Source: Cronobacter muytjensii ATCC 51329 (lineage in GTDB: Bacteria > Pseudomonadota > Gammaproteobacteria > Enterobacterales > Enterobacteriaceae). Taken from it: a stretch of DNA of 64,000 nucleotides. The notes under the pieces are model-generated. The model was not told the origin of the DNA. It made no database searches and worked only from the letters and a program-made list of their open reading frames with translations. Shown in pieces: positions 1 through 8,299 of this stretch (position 1 is the first letter of the stretch; each line of letters starts with the position of its first letter). The stretch is taken from assembly GCF_001277195.1 (NCBI RefSeq), contig NZ_CP012268.1, positions 1,984,001 through 2,048,000 on the forward strand, read 5' to 3'. The position numbers were made by a program, and so were the translations under genes.

Positions 1-1034
1 GAGCTGGTGGAGAGCGTGCTCATCAGTTGCAACTGCTGGATGCGCCGCGCGTGCCGCCCCGCCGCCACCCAGCCGATGCGAAATCCGGCCACCAGGCATT
101 TGGAAAACGACGAGCAGTGCAGCGTGAGGCCCTGGCTGTCCCAGGCTTTGACCGGCAGCGGCTTTTCGCGGCCATAATAGAGCTCGCTGTAGACGTCATC
201 TTCAATCAGCACCACCTGATGGCGCGCCAGCAGCGCCATCAGCTGCTGCTTTTTCTCCGCGCTCAGGGTAAAGCCGAGCGGGTTCTGCGCGTTGCTCATC
301 AACCAGCAGGCTTTCACCGGGTACTCCTGGAGCGCCTTTTCCAGCGCATCAAGATCGATTCCCTGCTGCGCGTCAGTGGCGACCGACAGCGCTTTAAGCC
401 GCAGGCGTTCCAGCGCCTGGAGCGCGCCGTAAAAACAGGGGTTTTCGACAATCACCCAGTCGCCCGGCTCGGTCACGGCTTGCAGGCTCAGGTTTAATGC
501 CTCAAGCGCCCCTGCGGTGATGACGATTTCATCCGGCGAGACATTCATGCCCTGCATCGCGTAGCGACGGGCAATCGCGTGGCGCAGCGCCTCGTTGCCG
601 GGCGGCAGGTTTTCAATCACGCTCATGGCGTTGGCCGAGCGGCTGACGCTCGACAGCGATCGGTTGAGCTGCGCCAGCGGAAAGAGGCGCGGGTCGGGAA
701 ACGCGGAGCCGAACGGCACCACCGCAGCGTCAGTACTCGCCTGCAGGACGTCGAAAATATAGGTGTTGATGTCGACCTGCTCATCGCGCGTCACCTGCTC
801 AAGCGCGCGCGGCGGGCGCGCTAACGGTTTCGGCGCCACGTAATAGCCCGACTGCGGACGCGCCACGATGACGCCCTGGCTTTCCAGCGTCTGGTATGCG
901 TGGCTGACGGTCATAAAACTCATGCCGCTGTTCGCCACCTGCTCGCGCAGGGAGGGCAGCCGGTCGCCAGGGTGCCATACCCCAAGCGCAATCTGATCGG
1001 TTATCTGCTGGGCCAGCCGCTCGTATTTTTTCAT
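1..1034 (-). CDS. ydcR: MocR/GntR-family regulator with aminotransferase domain, YdcR-like (3' end outside window)
   Basis: Reading the minus strand from the ATG at 1034 gives an open frame to the window edge, about 344 codons. It begins MKKYERLAQQITDQIALG, closely matching E. coli YdcR from memory. The first ~70 residues are a GntR winged helix (DRLPSLREQVANSGMSF). The rest is an aminotransferase class I fold with ENPCFYGALQ, SNAQNPLGF and the PLP lysine motif SSFSKCL. About 120 C-terminal residues are missing because the window ends. It diverges from the oxidase operon at 1232 across a 197-bp gap. MocR proteins usually sense PLP or an amino compound; the target genes here are unknown. Family assignment is secure, specific role is not. 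Confidence 0.9.
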   Translation of the reverse strand, partial: MKKYERLAQQITDQIALGVWHPGDRLPSLREQVANSGMSFMTVSHAYQTLESQGVIVARPQSGYYVAPKPLARPPRALEQVTRDEQVDINTYIFDVLQASTDAAVVPFGSAFPDPRLFPLAQLNRSLSSVSRSANAMSVIENLPPGNEALRHAIARRYAMQGMNVSPDEIVITAGALEALNLSLQAVTEPGDWVIVENPCFYGALQALERLRLKALSVATDAQQGIDLDALEKALQEYPVKACWLMSNAQNPLGFTLSAEKKQQLMALLARHQVVLIEDDVYSELYYGREKPLPVKAWDSQGLTLHCSSFSKCLVAGFRIGWVAAGRHARRIQQLQLMSTLSTS

Positions 1035-1231
1035 CGCACCTCGCGGCATCCGGCCGCATTCACAGGGAGTTAACAACTGACGGGTATCATCGTGCCGTCT
1101 GGTTAGATCAGGCAAGCAAAATCGCAACTTTTTATTTAACTGTTATAGTCAAATAACGTCTTTCTGTTTCTGCACGTTCGTGCTGCCCCTGATTACCATT
1201 GTCGCGGACAACTTTATGTCATGAGGTTTGC

Positions 1232-2641
1232 ATGTTTGGTTTAGATGCGTTTCATCTGGCAAGGATTCAGTTTGCTTTTACTGTCTCTTTCCACATTATT
1301 TTCCCCGCCATTACTATCGGTCTCGCCAGTTACCTCGCGGTACTGGAAGGGCTGTGGCTGAAAACAAAAAATCCGGTCTGGCGCTCGCTGTACCATTTCT
1401 GGTCGAAAATTTTCGCAGTTAACTTCGGCATGGGCGTGGTCTCCGGCCTGGTGATGGCGTATCAGTTTGGCACCAACTGGAGCGGCTTTTCCCAGTTCGC
1501 CGGGAGTATTACCGGCCCCCTGCTCACGTATGAAGTGCTGACCGCCTTCTTCCTCGAAGCGGGTTTTCTCGGCGTGATGCTGTTTGGCTGGAACAAAGTC
1601 GGCCCCGGCCTGCACTTTTTCTCCACCTGCATGGTGGCGCTCGGCACGCTGATCTCAACCTTCTGGATCCTCGCCTCCAATAGCTGGATGCACACGCCGC
1701 AGGGCTTTGAGATCCACAATGGTCAGGTGGTGCCCGTAGACTGGGTGGCGGTGATTTTTAACCCCTCCTTCCCGTACCGCCTGCTGCATATGTCGATAGC
1801 CGCGTTTTTGAGCAGCGCCTTTTTTGTCGGTGCATCCGCCGCCTGGCATCTGCTGCGCGGCAACGATACCCCCGCCATTCGCCGGATGTTCTCAATGGCG
1901 CTGTGGATGGCGCTGATTGTCGCCCCCGTGCAGGCGATGATTGGCGATATGCACGGGCTGAATACGCTTAAACACCAGCCCGCGAAAATTGCCGCCATCG
2001 AAGGGCACTGGGAGAACCCGCCCGGCGAGGCGACGCCGCTGACGCTGTTCGGCATCCCGGATATGGACGAAGAGCGCACCAAATATGCGCTGGAAGTGCC
2101 GAAGCTCGGCAGCATTATTCTGACACACAGCCTGGATAAACAGGTGCCGGCGTTGAAAGAGTTTCCGAAAGACGAACGCCCGAACTCCACCATCGTCTTC
2201 TGGTCATTCCGCATTATGGTGGCGATGGGGCTCTTAATGATCCTGCTGGGCGTGGTGAGCGTCTGGCTGCGCTACAAAAACCGCCTCTATACCTCACGCC
2301 CGTTCCACCATTTCGCGCTGTGGATGGGCCCGGCCGGGCTGATTGCCATCCTCGCAGGCTGGGTAACGACCGAAGTGGGCCGCCAGCCGTGGGTGGTGTA
2401 TGGCCTGCAACGCACGCGCGACGCGGTCTCCGGACACGGCGATTTGCAGATGAGCCTGAGCCTTATCGCCTTTATCGTGGTGTATACCTCGGTGTTCGGC
2501 GTCGGCTACAGCTATATGGTGCGACTGATTAAAAAAGGGCCGCAGCCGCTGGACGATATTCCTTCCAGCACCGACGGCAGGCCAGCGCGTCCGCTTTCAG
2601 CGGCGGGCGAATCTCTGGATAGCGCAGAGGAGAAAGCGTAA
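1232..2641 (+). CDS. Cytochrome bd-type ubiquinol oxidase subunit I, cyanide-insensitive (CIO) type
   Basis: This is the haem-bearing subunit of an inner-membrane quinol oxidase that reduces O2 to water. The ATG at 1232, preceded by ATGAGGT, gives 469 residues; an in-frame start 11 codons upstream has no good ribosome site. The N-terminus MFGLDAFHLARIQFAFT and SFHIIFP (probable haem ligand His21) are typical of CydA. GRQPWVVYGL is the conserved bd-oxidase signature. The length is well below canonical E. coli CydA (about 522), consistent with a short Q-loop as in CioA/AppC-like enzymes. Its stop codon shares one base with the next start (TAATG), so translation is coupled. It is an additional bd oxidase, not the sdh/suc-linked cydA of E. 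coli. Confidence 0.92.
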   Translation: MFGLDAFHLARIQFAFTVSFHIIFPAITIGLASYLAVLEGLWLKTKNPVWRSLYHFWSKIFAVNFGMGVVSGLVMAYQFGTNWSGFSQFAGSITGPLLTYEVLTAFFLEAGFLGVMLFGWNKVGPGLHFFSTCMVALGTLISTFWILASNSWMHTPQGFEIHNGQVVPVDWVAVIFNPSFPYRLLHMSIAAFLSSAFFVGASAAWHLLRGNDTPAIRRMFSMALWMALIVAPVQAMIGDMHGLNTLKHQPAKIAAIEGHWENPPGEATPLTLFGIPDMDEERTKYALEVPKLGSIILTHSLDKQVPALKEFPKDERPNSTIVFWSFRIMVAMGLLMILLGVVSVWLRYKNRLYTSRPFHHFALWMGPAGLIAILAGWVTTEVGRQPWVVYGLQRTRDAVSGHGDLQMSLSLIAFIVVYTSVFGVGYSYMVRLIKKGPQPLDDIPSSTDGRPARPLSAAGESLDSAEEKA

Positions 2642-3651
2642 TGGGTATCGATCTCTCCATCATCTGGTTTGTGATAATCGTCTTCGCCACGCTGATGTAT
2701 ATCGTGATGGATGGCTTTGATCTTGGCATCGGCATTCTGTTCCCGTTTGTGCGCGACGGCCATGACCGTGATGTGATGGTCAACAGCGTGGCGCCCGTCT
2801 GGGACGGCAACGAAACCTGGCTGGTGCTGGGCGGCGCCGGGCTGTTCGGCGCGTTTCCGCTGGCCTATGCCGTGATAATCGACGCGCTGACCATTCCGCT
2901 GACCTTAATGCTGATCGGGCTGATTTTCCGCGGCGTGGCGTTTGAGTTCCGCTTCAAGGCGACACCCGCGCACCGTCCGTTCTGGGATAAAGCTTTTCTG
3001 AGCGGGTCGATTCTCGCCACCTTCTGCCAGGGTATCGTGGTCGGCGCGGTGATCAACGGCTTTAAGGTGACGGGCCGCACCTTCAGCGGCTCGGCGCTCG
3101 ACTGGCTGACGCCGTTTAACCTCTTCTGCGGCGTGGGTCTGGTAGTCGCTTATGCGCTGCTCGGCGCGAGCTGGATTGTGATGAAGAGCGAAAACCAGCT
3201 GCACCAGAATATGCGTCGCCTGGCGCGCTCGCTGCTGCTGGCGCTGCTCGTGGTTATCGCCATTATCAGCGCCTGGACGCCGCTTGCGCATCAGGCGGTT
3301 GCCGAGCGCTGGTTTACGCTGCCGAATCTCTGGTTCCTGCTGCCGGTGCCGGTGCTGGTGGGGCTTTTCAGCCTCTGGCTGTGGCGACAGCTTGCGAACC
3401 CGGCGAGCCATACGCTGCCGTTTGTGCTGACGCTGGGGCTGATTTTCTTAGGCTTCAGCGGGCTTGGCATCAGCATCTGGCCGCATATTATTCCGCCTGA
3501 TATCACGCTGTGGGAAGCCGCCGCGCCGCCCGCAAGCCAGGGCTTTATGCTGGTAGGCGCGCTGCTGATTATCCCGATAATCCTGGTGTACACCTTCTGG
3601 AGCTACTATGTGTTCCGCGGAAAAGTCCAGCATGGGGAGGGTTATCACTGA
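2641..3651 (+). CDS. cydB: Cytochrome bd-type ubiquinol oxidase subunit II
   Basis: The 336-residue protein has about eight hydrophobic segments and begins MGIDLSIIWFVIIVF. YIVMDGFDLGIGIL and WDGNETWLVLGG are hallmark CydB/CioB motifs. It partners subunit I in the inner membrane and stabilises the haem core. It overlaps the upstream gene by one base and the downstream DUF2474 gene by one base (TGATG), which argues for a single three-gene transcript. The symbol follows family naming; this is the CIO-type paralogue rather than the main cydB. Confidence 0.93.
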   Translation: MGIDLSIIWFVIIVFATLMYIVMDGFDLGIGILFPFVRDGHDRDVMVNSVAPVWDGNETWLVLGGAGLFGAFPLAYAVIIDALTIPLTLMLIGLIFRGVAFEFRFKATPAHRPFWDKAFLSGSILATFCQGIVVGAVINGFKVTGRTFSGSALDWLTPFNLFCGVGLVVAYALLGASWIVMKSENQLHQNMRRLARSLLLALLVVIAIISAWTPLAHQAVAERWFTLPNLWFLLPVPVLVGLFSLWLWRQLANPASHTLPFVLTLGLIFLGFSGLGISIWPHIIPPDITLWEAAAPPASQGFMLVGALLIIPIILVYTFWSYYVFRGKVQHGEGYH

Positions 3652-3788
3652 TGGAACATCACGATTCGCCGCGCTGGAAAAAGCTGCTGTGGCTGGTGGT
3701 TATCTGGTCCGCCAGCGTGCTGGCGCTCGGCGCGGTCAGTATGGTGCTGCGCCTGCTGATGAGCGCGGCCGGGCTGAAAACGCCGTAA
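3651..3788 (+). CDS. DUF2474 small membrane protein of the CIO oxidase
   Basis: This 45-residue protein (MEHHDSPRWKKLLWLVVIW...) has one transmembrane helix, at roughly residues 12-38, preceded by a charged cytosolic start. Genes of this size and type follow CIO-type cydAB operons. By analogy with CydX they are expected to be a single-helix accessory subunit; that role is inferred. The ATG overlaps the TGA of the subunit II gene, so the small gene is almost certainly co-translated. Confidence 0.85.
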   Translation: MEHHDSPRWKKLLWLVVIWSASVLALGAVSMVLRLLMSAAGLKTP

Positions 3789-3907
3789 TCTCATGTCGGG
3801 CCAGCCTTCGCGCTGGCCCTGTTTTTTCCTGTTTTCTCAACGCAGCCTCAACCAACGTCTTTTTTCGCGGCCAGGCATTGCGGCGTTTTTTTTATATCGG
3901 TACTCTC

Positions 3908-3933
3908 AAACAATCCATCCAGACGGATTGTTT
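3908..3933. promoter_or_regulatory. Inverted repeat, probable TetR operator
   Basis: AAACAATCC at 3908-3916 and GGATTGTTT at 3925-3933 form a perfect 9-bp inverted repeat with an 8-bp spacer. It ends 3 bp before the ATG of the TetR-type regulator at 3937. Position and symmetry fit an autoregulatory operator; binding is inferred. Confidence 0.6.
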
Positions 3934-3936
3934 ACT

Positions 3937-4506
3937 ATGACTCAGGCACATCATCGTTCAAAATCACCGGAAACCCTGCGCCAGACGCTGCTCGACTGCG
4001 CCGCGCAGCTCATCGCCGAACAGGGCCTCGCGGGCCTGACGCAGGAGAAAGTGATCCGCCGCGCAGGCGTAAGCAAAGGCGGGTTACAGCACCATTTCCC
4101 GACGCGCCAGGCGCTGGTGGATGGCGTGGTGGCGCATCTCCAGACGGCGCTGCTGGAGGAAATCCATGCGCTGATGGCGAAAGATCCGAACCCCAACGGG
4201 CGCGCCACCCGCGCCTATATTCATTCCTGCGTCAGAGCGATGCCGGACCGCGAACAGGCGGTGAACCGCGCGCTGATGACGGCCATTTTTGCCGACCCTG
4301 CGCTGCAGCAAAACTGGGGACGATTTTTAAACGACGCCCTGCCCCGTGATGACGATGAAAAGGCGTCGCCGGAGGTAGCGCGGCGTCGGCTGCTCTGCCG
4401 GATGACGGCGGACGGGCTCTGGTTCGCCGCGCTGTGCGGCAATCACACGGTGCCGCCTGGCGAACGGGCGGCGTTAATTGAGACACTATTAGCCATGACG
4501 GAGTAA
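3937..4506 (+). CDS. TetR/AcrR-family transcriptional regulator
   Basis: The 189-residue protein carries an N-terminal TetR helix-turn-helix (about residues 10-60), with the typical GLAGLTQEKVIRRAGVSKGG recognition region followed by LQHHFPTRQALV. The rest is a helical ligand-binding domain that I cannot assign to a substrate. I chose the ATG at 3937 because the HTH then starts at the usual distance and a perfect palindrome lies immediately upstream. The TAA is 3 bp from the emrE-like start, so it most likely represses its own operon with the efflux pump. Confidence 0.9.
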   Translation: MTQAHHRSKSPETLRQTLLDCAAQLIAEQGLAGLTQEKVIRRAGVSKGGLQHHFPTRQALVDGVVAHLQTALLEEIHALMAKDPNPNGRATRAYIHSCVRAMPDREQAVNRALMTAIFADPALQQNWGRFLNDALPRDDDEKASPEVARRRLLCRMTADGLWFAALCGNHTVPPGERAALIETLLAMTE

Positions 4507-4509
4507 TGT

Positions 4510-4839
4510 ATGACCTGGGTACTGCTCTCAGTAGCGATTGTTTGTGAAGTGATTGGCACCACGTTTCTGAAACTGTCGGAAGGCTTCAGCCGCCTGGTGC
4601 CGACGCTGGTGACGGCCCTCTGCTACGGCATCGCCTTCTGGTGCCTGAGCGTCACCATGCGCACGATCCCGACCGGCATTATCTACGCCATCTGGTCGGG
4701 CGTCGGCATTGTGCTGATAGGCATCGTGGGCTGGATCTTCCTCAGCCAGAAGCTTGATCTCCCCGCTATGCTCGGTATGGGGCTTATCATCGCAGGCGTT
4801 ATCGTGATTAACCTTTTCTCCCGCGCGGTCGCGCACTGA
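4510..4839 (+). CDS. emrE: Small multidrug resistance efflux protein, EmrE-like
   Basis: This 109-residue, four-helix inner-membrane protein belongs to the SMR family. It exchanges protons for lipophilic cations such as quaternary ammonium compounds. AIVCEVIGTTFLKLSEGF contains the essential membrane glutamate (Glu13 here, Glu14 in EmrE). TIPTGIIYAIWSGVGIVLI is the SMR signature, and LDLPAMLGMGLIIAGVIVIN matches the EmrE last helix. Close resemblance to E. coli EmrE rather than SugE/Gdx is judged from these segments. It follows the TetR gene by 3 bp and ends at a terminator. Confidence 0.88.
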   Translation: MTWVLLSVAIVCEVIGTTFLKLSEGFSRLVPTLVTALCYGIAFWCLSVTMRTIPTGIIYAIWSGVGIVLIGIVGWIFLSQKLDLPAMLGMGLIIAGVIVINLFSRAVAH

Positions 4840-4842
4840 ATC

Positions 4843-4880
4843 ATCGCCGGGTGGCCCCTGCCCGGCGATTGCCTTTTCTT
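4843..4880 (+). terminator. Rho-independent terminator after emrE-like gene
   Basis: ATCGCCGGG (4843-4851) pairs with CCCGGCGAT (4861-4869) across a 9-nt loop, followed by a T-rich tail (CCTTTTCTT). It closes the tetR-emrE unit. Confidence 0.8.
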
Positions 4881-5248
4881 ATGAATGCCCGCCTGTTATT
4901 GCCGCTTTTATCTCCGCGTCACCCTAAGGATAATCTTAGAGCCTTTGAAATATATGTTGTGGCGCTTACCACTATAACCACACTGTTATTAAGCCTGTAA
5001 GCAAAGCGGTAAATAAATATCCCCACCGCAATATATGAGACTATTTTGCGAAAATATAATCACCTTCCGGAATAGTTTCCATGCCTCGTCGTTTTCCATT
5101 CAAAATAGCGGTATGTATTTTTTTGTCGTTTATATGGATGAGATGCGGCACTTATAAAATATAAAAACCCCGCCACATCGCACCGTGATTTCCTCCGCTA
5201 CCTTATGCTCACCCTGGCTTTCAGGTTATTCATTCAACGAGGTTTATC
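4881..5248 (+). promoter_or_regulatory. Non-coding leader upstream of the arabinoside transport operon
   Basis: About 370 bp of AT-rich DNA contain no convincing open frame. It must hold the promoter of the transporter at 5249. A TATAAA block at 5153-5158 is a possible -10, but I see no well-spaced -35 and no clear CRP palindrome. The ribosome site AACGAGG lies just before the ATG. Confidence 0.4.
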
Positions 5249-6652
5249 ATGGTGCAGCAATCAGCAGTGCTGGATAAAGTGACGCCTGCCCAGGACCGCC
5301 TGACGGTCCGGGAAAAATTAGGTTTCGGATTTGGTGATGCGGCCTGCAATATGAGCTGGGGGCCGGTAACCATGTTTTTAACCTGGTTCTATACCGATAT
5401 ATTTGGATTAAACGCAGCGCTTATCGCCACCATGTTTTTAGTGGTGCGTTTGCTGGATGCCTTTATCGACCCGGTTATCGGCGCGCTTGCCGACCGTTAC
5501 CCGACCCGCCACGGGCGTTTTCGTCCGTGGATCCTCTATGGTTGCGGCCCGTTTTGCGCTATCTGTATTTTCGCGTTTTATACGCCAGACTTAACCGGCA
5601 GCGCGAAAGAAATCTACGCCTTCGTCACCTATTTATTGCTCTCGGTGCTCTACAGCACGGTGAATATTCCTTACTGCTCGCTCGGCAGCGTGATTACCGC
5701 CAACCCCGTAGACCGCGTGGCCTGCCAGTCCTACCGCTTTACGATGGCCAACAGCGCCGTACTGCTCTGCTCGCTGACCCTGCTGCCGCTGGTGGATTAT
5801 CTCGGCGGCGGCAACCAGCAAAAAGGCTTTTTTATTACTAACGCCATGTTCTCGGTCATTGGCCTGTGCCTGTTTTTACTCTGCTTTTTTAATACCCGCG
5901 AGCGCATAATGCCGCAGCGTGAAAAGCAGGAAAATATCGTCCGCAATTTCCGTTCCGCCTTTAAAAATGACCAGTGGTTAATGGTCGTCGCCGGGATGTT
6001 TATCGGCTGTATTCCTGCTTTTGTCTGCGGCGGCGCCACTATCTATTTCACCAAATATTTAATGCATCTCGATAACACCATGACCACGCTGTTTATCAGT
6101 ATTGGCGTGGTGGCCTGCGTGCTCGGCAATCTCGCGACCAGTTTCGTCACCCGTTATATTTGCAAAGTGAAACTGTATATCGCTGTAGGCTTTATTACGG
6201 CAGGGATTTCGGTCGTTATTTATTTTGTCGACCCGCAAAATGTGATGCTGATCTTTATTCTTAATACGCTGCGCGCCTGGATTGGAGCCATCACCGTACC
6301 GGTATTCTGGTCATTTATTGCCGATGCTGACGATTATGGCGAATGGAAACTGAAAAAACGCATGTCGGGTATTTACGCCTCCGGCAACCTGTTCGCGTTA
6401 AAAGTGAGTCTCGCCATTGGCGGCGCCATCACCGCGCTGGTGCTCTCCGCCACCCATTATGTGCCGGAAGCCGCCGTTCAGGCCCCCGCGACCCAGCAGG
6501 CCATTATGATGCTGATTACCTTTATTCCGGCCATCGGCGGCGTGCTGACCTCCACCATATTCCTGTTCTACAAGCTGGACAAAAAGACGATGCAGAAAAT
6601 TCAGGACGATCTGAGCGTCGGGAAATATGCCAGCGATTCCGCCCTTCGTTAA
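5249..6652 (+). CDS. GPH-family (glycoside-pentoside-hexuronide) cation symporter
   Basis: The 467-residue protein has about 12 hydrophobic helices. FGFGDAACNMSWGPVTMFL near the N-terminus and DAFIDPVIGALADRYPTRHG in the first cytoplasmic loop are typical of GPH sugar:cation symporters (MelB/XynB/YicJ group). A second landmark is FIADADDYGEWKLKKRMSGI in the middle of the C-terminal half. The following gene, 12 bp downstream, is a cytoplasmic GH51 arabinofuranosidase, so the likely cargo is an arabinofuranosyl oligosaccharide. That substrate is inferred from context only. Confidence 0.88.
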   Translation: MVQQSAVLDKVTPAQDRLTVREKLGFGFGDAACNMSWGPVTMFLTWFYTDIFGLNAALIATMFLVVRLLDAFIDPVIGALADRYPTRHGRFRPWILYGCGPFCAICIFAFYTPDLTGSAKEIYAFVTYLLLSVLYSTVNIPYCSLGSVITANPVDRVACQSYRFTMANSAVLLCSLTLLPLVDYLGGGNQQKGFFITNAMFSVIGLCLFLLCFFNTRERIMPQREKQENIVRNFRSAFKNDQWLMVVAGMFIGCIPAFVCGGATIYFTKYLMHLDNTMTTLFISIGVVACVLGNLATSFVTRYICKVKLYIAVGFITAGISVVIYFVDPQNVMLIFILNTLRAWIGAITVPVFWSFIADADDYGEWKLKKRMSGIYASGNLFALKVSLAIGGAITALVLSATHYVPEAAVQAPATQQAIMMLITFIPAIGGVLTSTIFLFYKLDKKTMQKIQDDLSVGKYASDSALR

Positions 6653-6664
6653 TAAGGAGACGTT

Positions 6665-8185
6665 ATGACCACGTTATCGTTCACGCTTGACCCGCAGAAC
6701 GTGATTTCCGCCATCGACCCGCGGCTGTTTGGCTCGTTTATCGAACATCTGGGCCGCGCGGTCTATACCGGCGTCTATGAGCCGGAGCATCCGCAGGCAG
6801 ATGAAGACGGGTTTCGCCAGGACGTCATCGAGCTGGTAAAAGCGCTGCACGTCACCACGGTGCGTTATCCGGGCGGCAACTATGTCTCCGGCTTTAACTG
6901 GCGCGACAGTATCGGCCCGAAAGAGGACCGCCCGGTGCGCCTGGATTACGCCTGGATAAGCAAAGAGACCAACCAGTTCGGTATCGACGAGTTCGCCCGC
7001 TGGTGCGAGAAAACCGGCGTCGAGCCGATGATCGCGGTCAATCTTGGCACCGGCACGCCGCAGGAGGCGGGCTATTTCGCCGAGTACTGTAACCACCCTG
7101 GCGGCACCACGCTCAGCGATCTGCGTATTCAGCATGGCCGCCGCGAGCCGTATAACTTCCGCCTGTGGTGTCTTGGCAACGAAATGGACGGGCCGTGGCA
7201 GACCGGGCAGATGAACGCCCGCGAATATGCTCATAAGGCGCGCGAAACCGCCAAGATCCTCCGCTGTATCGACCCGCAGGCGCAACTGGTGGCGTGCGGC
7301 AGCTCAAGCTCCGCCATGACCACTTTCCCTGAGTGGGATCGCATCGTGCTCGAAGAGCTTTACGATTACGTCGATTTCATCTCCTGCCACCAGTATTACG
7401 AGAACGAAGGCAGCGAGACTGATTTCCTCGCCTCGTTCGTCAATATGGATAATTTCATCGAGACTATCGTCAGCACCGCTAACTACGCCAAAGCCGTGCG
7501 GCGCAGCAACAAAGAGATGATGATTTCGTTCGACGAGTGGAACGTCTGGTATCTGCGCGGCGACCCGTGGGATGCGCCGATGAAAGATCCGGCGAACCGC
7601 TTTCGCATCGCCCCGCCGCTGCTGGAAGACCGCTACTCCTTCCTCGACGCGCTGGTGATGGGCGGCCTGCTCTGCTCGCTGCTGAATCATGCCGACCGGG
7701 TGAAAATGGCAAGCCTCGCGCAACTGGTGAATGTGATCGCCCCGATTTTCACCGAGCCGGGTAAAGGCGCGCTCTGCCAGACGCTCTTCTGGCCGTTCGA
7801 AATGGTGGCGAGCGTCAGCGACGGCGTGGTGCTGCGCCACCAGTTGCCGGTGCCGACGTTCAAAAGCAAATATGGCGACGCGCGCAGCGTCCAGTCGTCT
7901 GTGGTCTATAACGAAGCGCGCGGCGAAATTTATATTTTTGCCGTGAACTGCGACTTCACCACAGCCTATGAACTGGATATCAATCTGCCCGCCTTCAGTG
8001 ACTGCCGCCTGACGGAACATAAAGTGCTGCGTAGCGACGACCTCTACGCCAAAAACACCTTTGACGATCCGAATCGCGTGCATCCGGAAATTATCGATTA
8101 CCCGCACAGCCGCCTGCGCGACAACCAGATAACGCTCTCACCGTTGACCTGGAACCGCATCACGCTGTCGGTCGCCCGCGCGTAA
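6665..8185 (+). CDS. GH51 alpha-L-arabinofuranosidase
   Basis: This 506-residue cytoplasmic glycoside hydrolase has no signal peptide and removes terminal alpha-L-arabinofuranosyl groups. The N-terminal barrel starts RLFGSFIEHLGRAVYTGVYE, and VTTVRYPGGNYVSGFNWRD is a conserved GH51 block. The acid/base glutamate is Glu173 in LGNEMDGPW and the nucleophile is Glu291 in SFDEWNVWY. The C-terminal ~130 residues form the beta-sandwich domain, ending LTWNRITLSVARA. It sits between a GPH symporter and a porin, so the three genes form a transport-and-cleavage unit for arabino-oligosaccharides. Confidence 0.93.
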   Translation: MTTLSFTLDPQNVISAIDPRLFGSFIEHLGRAVYTGVYEPEHPQADEDGFRQDVIELVKALHVTTVRYPGGNYVSGFNWRDSIGPKEDRPVRLDYAWISKETNQFGIDEFARWCEKTGVEPMIAVNLGTGTPQEAGYFAEYCNHPGGTTLSDLRIQHGRREPYNFRLWCLGNEMDGPWQTGQMNAREYAHKARETAKILRCIDPQAQLVACGSSSSAMTTFPEWDRIVLEELYDYVDFISCHQYYENEGSETDFLASFVNMDNFIETIVSTANYAKAVRRSNKEMMISFDEWNVWYLRGDPWDAPMKDPANRFRIAPPLLEDRYSFLDALVMGGLLCSLLNHADRVKMASLAQLVNVIAPIFTEPGKGALCQTLFWPFEMVASVSDGVVLRHQLPVPTFKSKYGDARSVQSSVVYNEARGEIYIFAVNCDFTTAYELDINLPAFSDCRLTEHKVLRSDDLYAKNTFDDPNRVHPEIIDYPHSRLRDNQITLSPLTWNRITLSVARA

Positions 8186-8299
8186 GGAGAACGCCCGGCG
8201 CGCTCGCGCCCACTACCTCTGACAGGGCCCCACCGCCGTTTTCGGACGGCGGCAGGGCCGCCGTATGCCTGAAAACTGACAACAATAAGAGAGTCCCCC

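Noticed and set aside
5041..5176. CRP or AraC site in front of the sugar transporter
   Set aside because: Only partial half-sites were seen; no palindrome close to consensus.
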